Origin: Silicimonas sp.
GTDB taxonomy: Bacteria; Pseudomonadota; Alphaproteobacteria; Rhodobacterales; Rhodobacteraceae
Assembly: GCA_022819605.1 (NCBI GenBank)
Contig: JAJEGW010000024.1
Coordinates: forward strand, 1-52,997
DNA length: 52,997 bases
Reading direction: 5' to 3'
A program made the position numbers and the translations under genes. This document shows positions 46,015 through 52,997 of this stretch, piece by piece. The notes beneath the pieces were generated by a model. It was not told the origin of the DNA. It searched no databases and saw nothing but the letters and a program-made list of their open reading frames with translations. How positions within the stretch are numbered: position 1 is the stretch's first letter; every line of letters starts with the position of its first letter.

Positions 46015-46860
46015 ATGAACGCTCGGTTGCTGCCCTATGTCCTGATCCTGCCAGTGACATTGTTCCTGTGCCTGTTCTTCCTGTACCCGTTCCTGCTGGT
46101 CTCGAAGCAAGCATTCAGCACCGGTGCCGGCTTCACGCTCGACAATTTCCGCGAGGTGACGGGGTACTGGAAGTTCCCGATCACGATGCGCAACACGCTG
46201 CTCCTGGCGGCAGCGGTGGTACCGATCCAGCTGGCGCTCGCGCTGTTGATGGCCACCATGGTCAACCGGATGAAGAAGGGCCGCGACCTGGTGCTCTACG
46301 TCTGGACCATCCCGCTTGGCATCTCAGACCTCGCCGCCGGCATCATCTGGCTAGCCATCTTTGAACAGTCTGGATTCCTGAACTCGATGATGAGCGGTCT
46401 CGGGCTCGTCGACAAGCCGGTGAACCTGTTGACATTTCAAAACCCCGGCATCGTGTTCCTGGCAATCATGCTCGCCGAGATCTGGCGCGCGACCGCGATC
46501 ATGCTGGTGATCCTGGTGGCAGGAATCGGGCTGATCCCCAAGGAGTACTACGAGGCGGCCGAGGTCTTTGGCGCATCGCCGTGGAAACGGTTCCTGCGCA
46601 TCACGTTGCCGCTCTTGCGCCCCAGCCTGCAAACAGCGCTTGTCTTGCGGGTCATCCTGGCCTTCGAAATCTTCGCGGTGGTTGCGGCCCTCGGCGGCAC
46701 GCTCTTCCCCGTCCTCATGGGCGAGACCTACGCCTACCAGTTCGATCTTCTGAACAGCGGGGCAGCAGCGGCGCTGGCGCTGATCATCCTGGCAATCTCC
46801 ATCGCCTTCACCCTGATCATCCTGCGCGTTCTGCGCGTGCCGAAAGGAGCCACGATATGA
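46015..46860 (+). CDS. Carbohydrate ABC transporter permease, MalF-like
   Basis: The 281-residue CUT1 permease has six predicted helices. The ATPase-contact loop contains EYYEAAEVFGASPWKRFLRI and then TLPLLRPSLQTALVLR. It forms the inner-membrane channel with the next permease. AAAGGAGCGG precedes ATG 46015, and the stop overlaps the next gene by ATGA. Confidence 0.92.
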   Translation: MNARLLPYVLILPVTLFLCLFFLYPFLLVSKQAFSTGAGFTLDNFREVTGYWKFPITMRNTLLLAAAVVPIQLALALLMATMVNRMKKGRDLVLYVWTIPLGISDLAAGIIWLAIFEQSGFLNSMMSGLGLVDKPVNLLTFQNPGIVFLAIMLAEIWRATAIMLVILVAGIGLIPKEYYEAAEVFGASPWKRFLRITLPLLRPSLQTALVLRVILAFEIFAVVAALGGTLFPVLMGETYAYQFDLLNSGAAAALALIILAISIAFTLIILRVLRVPKGATI

Positions 46861-47696
46861 CCGCCGTCACCACCGATGCAGTCGCGACCGACACGCGGAG
46901 AGCGGGCCGCTGGGTTTACGGCAGCGCGGTTGTCCTGCTCTGCGCCTGGGTCATCGTTCCGCTGTATTTCCTGCTGATCAATACGCTCAGCGCCCCTGAA
47001 ACGGTGAACAGCTTTCCCAAGCCATTCGTCCCCGAGTTCGACCTCGGCAGCCTGACCTTCTTTGCAAATTTCGCGGGGATGCTGACGGCCTTGAAGAACT
47101 CGATCCTCGTGGCGGGACTGACCATGATCATGTCCATCGTGATCGGGGCGCCGGCGGGCTACGCCCTCTCGCGGTTCGACTTTCGCGGCAAGGAACTGTT
47201 CCGGCTCCTGATCCTGCTGACCCGGGCCTTTCCCCTGCCGCTTCTGGCACTCCCGCTTGCGGTGATGTTCATCCAGACGGGACTCGACGACACCGTGTTC
47301 GGCCTCGCACTTGTGCATACGACTTTGGCGATCCCTTTCGCAGTGCTGATCACTTACGCGCTCTTCTCCGGCATCCCGCTGGAACTGGAGGAGGCCGCAT
47401 GGACTCTCGGCTGCACGCGGCTCACGGCATTTTCGAAGGTCGTGCTGCCGCTGATCCTGCCAGGGATCACAGCATCCGCGATCTTCGCCTTCGTGATCTC
47501 ATGGAACGAGGTCTTCGCGGCCGCAGTGCTGACCATCGAGAACCGGACGCTGACGGCGTTCCTGCTGCAGAACCTCGACACCTCGCCCCTGCATCTGAAA
47601 TTCGCGGGCGGGTTCATCCTAGTCGTGCCGGCGCTGGTCTTCATCTTCGCCGTGCGCAAATACCTCTTTGCCATGTGGGGCATCGCCAACCGCTGA
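46857..47696 (+). CDS. Carbohydrate ABC transporter permease, MalG-like
   Basis: The 279-residue second CUT1 permease has the contact loop LELEEAAWTLGCTRLTAFSK and VVLPLILPGITASAIFAFV. The first helix lies at about residues 20-40 and the usual SWNEVFAAAVLT segment is near the end. ATG 46857 overlaps the MalF-like stop. A longer frame from 46581 is a shadow. Confidence 0.92.
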   Translation: MTAVTTDAVATDTRRAGRWVYGSAVVLLCAWVIVPLYFLLINTLSAPETVNSFPKPFVPEFDLGSLTFFANFAGMLTALKNSILVAGLTMIMSIVIGAPAGYALSRFDFRGKELFRLLILLTRAFPLPLLALPLAVMFIQTGLDDTVFGLALVHTTLAIPFAVLITYALFSGIPLELEEAAWTLGCTRLTAFSKVVLPLILPGITASAIFAFVISWNEVFAAAVLTIENRTLTAFLLQNLDTSPLHLKFAGGFILVVPALVFIFAVRKYLFAMWGIANR

Positions 47697-47725
47697 GGCG
47701 GAGGCGCATCTGAAAGGAAACGAAA

Positions 47726-48766
47726 ATGGCTCAGATCGAGATCAAGAACGTCGCCAAGCGTTTCGGGACATACCAGGCGCTGCATGACATCAACCTGACC
47801 ATCCAGGACCAGGAGTTCATGGTACTGCTCGGTGCCTCCGGCTGCGGCAAGACCACGCTTCTGCGGATCATCGCTGGTCTTGAGACCGCGACGACCGGCG
47901 AAGTCTCGATCGGCGGGCGCCGGGTGGACCATCTGGCGCCCAAGGATCGCGGCATCGCGATGGTGTTCCAGAACTACGCCGTCTTTCCGCACCTTACGGT
48001 GTTCGAGAACATTGGCTTTGGCCTTCGGATGCAGAAGCTGCCCAACGACGAGGTGAAAGGGCGCGTCGAACGCACCGCGGAGCTGATGCATATCGAGCAG
48101 CTTCTGAAAAGGTATTCCGGAGAATTGTCGGGTGGCCAGAGACAGCGCGTTGCCGTGGCCCGCGCCCTGGCGATGGAGCCGGACGTGATCCTGATGGACG
48201 AGCCGCTGTCGAATCTCGACGCGCTCCTGCGGATGGAGATGCGTGCCGAACTCAAGGGCGTTCTGGCGACAAGCAACACGACCGCGATCTACGTCACCCA
48301 CGATCAGGTCGAAGCCATGTCCATGGCCGACAGGATCAGCGTGATGCATCAGGGCGAAATCGTGCAGGCCGACTCCCCCATCGAGGTCTATCGCAATCCG
48401 GCGGCGGAGTTCGTCGCCGGGTTCATCGGCAATCCGCCGATGAATTTCCTGCCGGCCACCCCGGCCGGGGACGGAAAGTGGTCCGTCGCCGGCCAGGTCG
48501 TGGATGGGCCGAGCAGCGGCAAGCCGCTGAAATTCGCGATTCGCCCTGAAGACATGCGCCCCGCCGACGAAGGCCTGACTGCGACGGCCAAAGTAGTGGA
48601 GCCGCTGGGCGCGCATCTGCTGATCACCTGCGAGGTCCAGGGCTCGATGTTCCGCGCGGTGCTCGACAGCGACATGAGCATCAATCCGGGCGATCAGCTG
48701 ACTCTTGCACCTCAACTCGATCGGATGCGCTGGTTCGATCCCGATACCACACTTGCCGTCGCTTGA
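47726..48766 (+). CDS. Carbohydrate ABC transporter ATP-binding protein (MalK/UgpC type)
   Basis: The 346-residue ATPase has Walker A GASGCGKT at 36-43, the signature LSGGQRQRVAVARAL, Walker B VILMDEPLSNLDA and the switch histidine in YVTHDQVEAMSMADR. A C-terminal TOBE-type regulatory domain follows (about 240-346; FAIRPEDMRPADEG). It powers import through the two permeases encoded just upstream and is followed after 9 bases by a glycosidase gene. Confidence 0.94.
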   Translation: MAQIEIKNVAKRFGTYQALHDINLTIQDQEFMVLLGASGCGKTTLLRIIAGLETATTGEVSIGGRRVDHLAPKDRGIAMVFQNYAVFPHLTVFENIGFGLRMQKLPNDEVKGRVERTAELMHIEQLLKRYSGELSGGQRQRVAVARALAMEPDVILMDEPLSNLDALLRMEMRAELKGVLATSNTTAIYVTHDQVEAMSMADRISVMHQGEIVQADSPIEVYRNPAAEFVAGFIGNPPMNFLPATPAGDGKWSVAGQVVDGPSSGKPLKFAIRPEDMRPADEGLTATAKVVEPLGAHLLITCEVQGSMFRAVLDSDMSINPGDQLTLAPQLDRMRWFDPDTTLAVA

Positions 48767-48775
48767 GGACTGCCC

Positions 48776-50053
48776 GTGAAACAGGACCTGATCGAGAAGG
48801 CCCGCGCCGTAATCGCGCGCAACGATCGCGGCCACTATACCGTGCCGACACACGGGCTTTACCCTTTCCAGTGGAACTGGGACTCTGCCCTGAGCGCCCT
48901 GGGCATCGCCCATTTCGACGAGGCCCGTGCATGGACCGAGATCGAGACACTGTTTGCTCATCAGTGGGAGGACGGGAAGGTCCCGCACATCATCTTTCAC
49001 GAGTCCGATGACGGCTACTTCCCAGGTCCGGACGTCTGGGGCACGGCACGGAAAGTCCCGACCTCGGGCATTACCCAGCCACCAGTCACCGGATTTGCGG
49101 TTCGGCGCATCTTTGATCGTGCCCGCGACAAGACAATGGCCGAGAAGCGCGCCCGCGCCTTGCTGCCGCGCATTCATGGCTGGCACAAGTGGTTCTACCG
49201 CAACCGGGACCCGCAGGGCACCGGGCTGGTGGCAGTCATTCACCCGTGGGAATCGGGCCGTGACAATTCGGTCGACTGGGACGATGCACTTGCCCGCGTG
49301 CCGACCGAAGCTGTCGGCGAATTCCAGCGCCGTGACACAAGCCACGCGAACCCCGCGCATCGACCAACGGATGAGCAGTACAAGCGCTATATCTGGCTGG
49401 TCCAGCACTTTCGCAGCCTCGGCTGGGACAACTCGAAGCTGCACGATGCGTCGCCCTTCCGCATGGTTGATCCGGACTTCAACGCGATCCTGATCCGGTC
49501 GTGCAGCGATCTGGCCGATCTGGCCGAGCGGCTGGGAGAGTCCGAAATCGCTGCGGAGTCCCGTGCCTTTGCTGAACAGGGCATCAAGGCGATAGACAGC
49601 CTCTGGCACGAAAGGCTAGGCCAATACACGTGCTATGACCGCGTGGAGGCCAAGCTGATTGACAGCCCGTCAATCGGCGGCATTCTGGCCGCCTTCTGCG
49701 CTGTTTCGAGTTCCCGTGCCGAAGCCTTGGCCGCACGCATAGCCAAGCTTGGCGAAAGCGCGCGGTTCTTGGTGCCCAGCCACGATCCGACGGCGCCGGA
49801 ATATGACGGCCGTCGCTACTGGCGCGGTCCTGTCTGGCTGATCGTGAACTACATGATAGCGGACGGATTGAAAGCCGCCGGTCAAGACGCCACGGCGCGT
49901 CGCATCGACGCCGACAGCATCCGACTGATCGAGAGAGGCGGTTTCGCCGAATACTACGATCCAATCACGGCCGAACCCTGCGGGGGCAACAATTTCACAT
50001 GGACCGCCGCAATGGTGATCGAGATCCTCAACTCCGAGAAGACACCCGCATAG
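48776..50053 (+). CDS. MGH1-like/GH63-family glycoside hydrolase, cytoplasmic
   Basis: The 425-residue (alpha/alpha)6-barrel type protein has no signal peptide. It has the conserved N-terminal FQWNWDSALSALGIAHFD, the probable acid D163 in HPWESGRDNSVDWDD and the probable base E392 in FAEYYDPITAE, followed by GGNNFTWTAAMV. These are features of the GH63/MGH group, whose known members cleave mannosylglycerate, glucosylglycerate or alpha-glucosidic linkages. Placed last in the LacI-controlled ABC operon, it probably hydrolyses the imported glycoside. The GTG start 48776 has GAGGA upstream. The exact substrate is unproven. Confidence 0.82.
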   Translation: MKQDLIEKARAVIARNDRGHYTVPTHGLYPFQWNWDSALSALGIAHFDEARAWTEIETLFAHQWEDGKVPHIIFHESDDGYFPGPDVWGTARKVPTSGITQPPVTGFAVRRIFDRARDKTMAEKRARALLPRIHGWHKWFYRNRDPQGTGLVAVIHPWESGRDNSVDWDDALARVPTEAVGEFQRRDTSHANPAHRPTDEQYKRYIWLVQHFRSLGWDNSKLHDASPFRMVDPDFNAILIRSCSDLADLAERLGESEIAAESRAFAEQGIKAIDSLWHERLGQYTCYDRVEAKLIDSPSIGGILAAFCAVSSSRAEALAARIAKLGESARFLVPSHDPTAPEYDGRRYWRGPVWLIVNYMIADGLKAAGQDATARRIDADSIRLIERGGFAEYYDPITAEPCGGNNFTWTAAMVIEILNSEKTPA

Positions 50054-50473
50054 TGGGAGGTCACAGCAGCGAATTCACTGCAGAAGCGGACAAAATGATC
50101 TGCAGCTAAGGCTTCACGTTGCGCCCTTTGCCCATTGGATGCCTAGCAAATTCAATTGACGCAATGTCGCCGCGCGTCAAATGCGTCCTGCGCATCGTCG
50201 GTGCATCCCCGCGTGTGCTGGGAACGGGGTGCGAGACCGAAAACCAGCACGTGAGCGATGACCTGCAAGAACGCCGACCACGCGGCGCGGACGGCACGAC
50301 TCCGGCCTCGGGGGCAGCATCTGGCCTTCATGGAGCCGATCAAGGGCTTGGGAGCGGTAAAGCGCATCGCAACGGATCTGGGACTTTAGTGCGCGAGACG
50401 CTACGTCGTTCACATTAGCCATGTTACGCGTGCAAGCAATGTTGTGCGTGTAAGCAAGGAAGGGCCGACGAAC
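50054..50473 (+). other. Gene-poor interval with a short unrecognised frame
   Basis: These 420 bases separate the two sugar modules. A 43-codon plus-strand frame (50258-50389) has no recognisable family and no good ribosome-binding site. The right end carries an 18-base tandem duplication at 50421-50456. No tRNA or transposon end was seen. Confidence 0.4.
50421..50456 (+). repeat. 18-base imperfect tandem repeat
   Basis: ATGTTACGCGTGCAAGCA is followed directly by ATGTTGTGCGTGTAAGCA, three mismatches between units. It lies just upstream of the small coiled-coil protein gene and could be a slippage product or part of its promoter. Confidence 0.6.
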
Positions 50474-50749
50474 ATGCCTGCTGACGTTGGGTTCGACACT
50501 ATCGCCGCAGTCCAGCGTCTTCGGGACGCGGGCATCGAACAGGCGCATGCCGAGGCCATTACGGCGTCGATTCACGTCGACGTCACTGGCGGGGTCGCGA
50601 CGAAGGCCGATTTGGAGCTTTCGAAAATCGAGCTTGAGCGACAGATCGAGAAAGCGAAATTCGACCTGACTTGGCGGCTGATTGCAGCAATCGGCGTCAT
50701 CAACGCGATCTTTCTTGCCCTGTCGCGCTACCTGCCGCCTCCAGGTTAA
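50474..50749 (+). CDS. Small coiled-coil protein with C-terminal membrane helix (DUF1640-like)
   Basis: The 91-residue protein has an N-terminal segment FDTIAAVQRLRDAGIEQAHAEAI. A heptad-like helix ADLELSKIELERQIEKAKFD and a final hydrophobic helix WRLIAAIGVINAIFLALSRYL follow. This resembles the bacterial relatives of the CCDC90/DUF1640 family, whose function in bacteria is unknown. GGAAGGG nine bases before ATG 50474 supports the start; a GTG at 50444 is the alternative. It sits alone between two sugar-uptake modules. Confidence 0.7.
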   Translation: MPADVGFDTIAAVQRLRDAGIEQAHAEAITASIHVDVTGGVATKADLELSKIELERQIEKAKFDLTWRLIAAIGVINAIFLALSRYLPPPG

Positions 50750-50792
50750 CGCACGGAACCGAAGCGCCCGTGACGGAGCGGACGCGACCGCG

Positions 50793-51848
<1,056 letters not shown>

Positions 51849-51860
51849 TTGGTGCTCCTT

Positions 51861-52655
51861 CTAGTTGGGAAATTGCCAGGGCTGGACTTCTGCCGCGATT
51901 CTCGACGCCGTCTCGCGCAAGGTGGGGCTCAACGTCCTTAACTCGTCGAGCGACCGCCGGGACGTAGAGGTCGCAATCGAAATCGCTCCGACGACGCGCC
52001 TCTGATCGGGAATTATGGGCGCGGCCACGGAAATGATGCCCTGTTCATGCTCCTCCCGGTCAAATGCTATGCCCTCGTCCCGTATCTGGTCAAGTTCGGG
52101 CCACAAGCTCTTTGGAGACCTGTGCGTGTGCGGAGTGTAGGGCACGAAGGCCTGCATCTTCAAAGCCTCGCTGCGGGTTTCCTCGGGAAGGAATGCCAGG
52201 ATGGCTTTGCCGACACCAGTGCAATAGCTGGGCGCAATGAGACCGGTCTGCGCCAGCGTGTCGAACATGTTCGTTTTCTTCCGCTTGTCCACGAAGATGA
52301 CATGCCCGTGATCGATCTGCGCCAGGTGGACCGCCTCCCGCACCACTTCAGCCAATGCATCTACATGGGGCCGCGCGATCGGAGCCAGCGACGAATGTTG
52401 CCAAGCTGCATGGGCGAGCCGAACCAGCCTCAGGCCTGGCATGTAGGTCTGCCGTTCGGCATCATAGGCCAGCATGCCTTGACCTGCCAGGGATTGCAGG
52501 AACCGGTACAGCGTCGCCTTCGGAAACCGCGACCCCTCCAGAAGTTCGGAAAACCGGACCGGGCGGCCGTGCCCCGCCACCTGATCAAGCACTTCTAGTG
52601 CCTTGCCTACGGTACCGTATCGCTCCAACGCTCGTTTCCGTTCTCCGCACGGCAT
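51861..52655 (-). CDS. IclR-family transcriptional regulator
   Basis: The 264-residue protein has an N-terminal winged helix (YGTVGKALEVLDQVAGHGRPVRFSELLE, then KATLYRFLQSLAGQGML as consecutive elements). The IclR effector domain follows, with TGLIAPSYCTGVGKAILAFL and GIISVAAPIIPDQRRVVGAISI. It is divergent from the binding-protein gene and probably controls it. ATG 52655 is preferred; a TTG at 52670 is the alternative. The candidate operators lie about 50-90 bases upstream. Confidence 0.92.
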   Translation of the reverse strand: MPCGERKRALERYGTVGKALEVLDQVAGHGRPVRFSELLEGSRFPKATLYRFLQSLAGQGMLAYDAERQTYMPGLRLVRLAHAAWQHSSLAPIARPHVDALAEVVREAVHLAQIDHGHVIFVDKRKKTNMFDTLAQTGLIAPSYCTGVGKAILAFLPEETRSEALKMQAFVPYTPHTHRSPKSLWPELDQIRDEGIAFDREEHEQGIISVAAPIIPDQRRVVGAISIATSTSRRSLDELRTLSPTLRETASRIAAEVQPWQFPN

Positions 52656-52677
52656 GCAAGGAAATCGCAATGCCGTG

Positions 52678-52744
52678 TTGACAAGGGTAACCTGAATCGT
52701 GTTAGGATTTCAATATGCAAAACTAGGTTTCATTATATGGAACC
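52678..52744 (+). promoter_or_regulatory. Divergent promoter region with two phased operator candidates
   Basis: TTGACA (52678-52683) is a good plus-strand -35. TTTCAATATGCAA (52708-52720) and TTTCATTATATGGAA (52728-52742) resemble each other and start 20 bases apart, about two helical turns. The second sits in the near-palindrome GGTTTCATTATATGGAACC (52726-52744), whose minus strand reads TATAAT, a perfect -10 for the IclR gene. Such half-sites fit IclR-type operators. Confidence 0.45.
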
Positions 52745-52773
52745 AAATCATGGGACAAACTGGGAGAAATAGC

Positions 52774-52997
52774 ATGCGTTCCATCCTAAAGGCGTCCATC
52801 GCGGCGCTTGGCTTTGCGGCCATGACGGTCGGCGGGACATCCGCCAGCGGCCAGTCGCTGTCAGGAGACCTGAAGATATTCCTTGACACTTCGAACCCTG
52901 CCCCGCGCGCGACCATGGAAGCCGTGATCGCCCGATTCCAGGCAAATCATCCGGACCTCAACATCGAGACCACGGTGATCGATCGAGAGGAATACAA
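52774..52997 (+). CDS. Sugar ABC transporter periplasmic binding protein, partial (runs off the window)
   Basis: The visible 74 residues show a signal peptide (MRSILKASIAALGFAAMTVG, then cleavage near ASGQS). The start of a family-1 solute-binding protein follows, LKIFLDTSNPAPRATMEAVI with RFQANHPDLNIETTVIDREEY in the first lobe. GGGAG stands ten bases before ATG 52774; an in-frame ATG at 52750 would add eight residues. The gene is cut by the window end. It belongs with the IclR regulator and ATPase on the other strand. Confidence 0.85.
   Translation, partial: MRSILKASIAALGFAAMTVGGTSASGQSLSGDLKIFLDTSNPAPRATMEAVIARFQANHPDLNIETTVIDREEY

Noticed and set aside
47354..49609. A 751-codon open frame on the minus strand
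   Set aside because: It lies antisense to the MalG-like permease, ATPase and glycosidase genes, all with clear family motifs. The frame is open only because of GC-rich codon structure and has no recognisable domain.
50258..50389. 43-codon frame in the gap after the glycosidase
   Set aside because: No ribosome-binding site, no family similarity that I recognise and no conserved neighbour; too weak to call a gene.

Overview
The window looks like chromosomal DNA of a GC-rich alphaproteobacterium, most likely of the Rhodobacterales/roseobacter type. The inference rests on gene content and order: prfA-prmC followed by a DUF4167 protein, an lptF-lptG-lptD-surA-pdxA-rsmA string with holC divergent from it, a P-loop ATPase of a type I associate with rhodobacteria beside metA, a Fur/Mur-type regulator, a non-pyrrolysine MttB homologue, and many ABC and DMT transporters. 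No rRNA, tRNA, CRISPR array or intact insertion sequence was seen. The only mobile trace is a decayed tyrosine-recombinase fragment at the left end.

Left part (1-17 kb): after the integrase remnant comes a co-directional set of an RND/MMPL exporter, a LolA-like periplasmic protein, a DUF1302-like outer-membrane barrel and an MscS channel. Together they look like a trans-envelope transport machine of unknown cargo. Then follow an MttB-family methyltransferase (minus strand), guaA, two EamA-type transporters, a P-loop ATPase, metA (with E111, which predicts acetyl-CoA use), a TetR regulator, a small membrane protein, a retropepsin-like membrane protease and holC. The pepA gene that often accompanies holC is not here.

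Middle part (17-43 kb): the LPS-export and outer-membrane biogenesis operon (lptF, lptG, lptD, surA, then pdxA, rsmA) is tightly coupled by ATGA/GTGA overlaps. It converges on DUF4167-prmC-prfA. Next are a small secreted cysteine-containing protein, mazG, a lone ferric-iron binding protein, a nucleoside hydrolase broken by a one-base frameshift, selO, a third DMT transporter, a YceI protein and a Fur/Mur regulator. A minus-strand lipid A/acyl cluster (lpxD, a dedicated ACP, a FabF-like synthase), an LdtD-like L,D-transpeptidase, an incomplete amino-acid ABC transporter and a Tat-exported DUF882 (YcbK-like) peptidase complete this envelope-rich stretch.

Right part (43-53 kb): two carbohydrate-uptake modules. 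The first has a divergent LacI regulator, candidate operators, a short leader ORF, a binding protein, two permeases, an ATPase and a cytoplasmic GH63/MGH1-like glycosidase, so an intact glycoside is probably imported and cleaved inside. The second has an ATPase and an IclR regulator on the minus strand, divergent from a binding-protein gene that runs off the window. A pair of phased, palindrome-like operator candidates lies between them.
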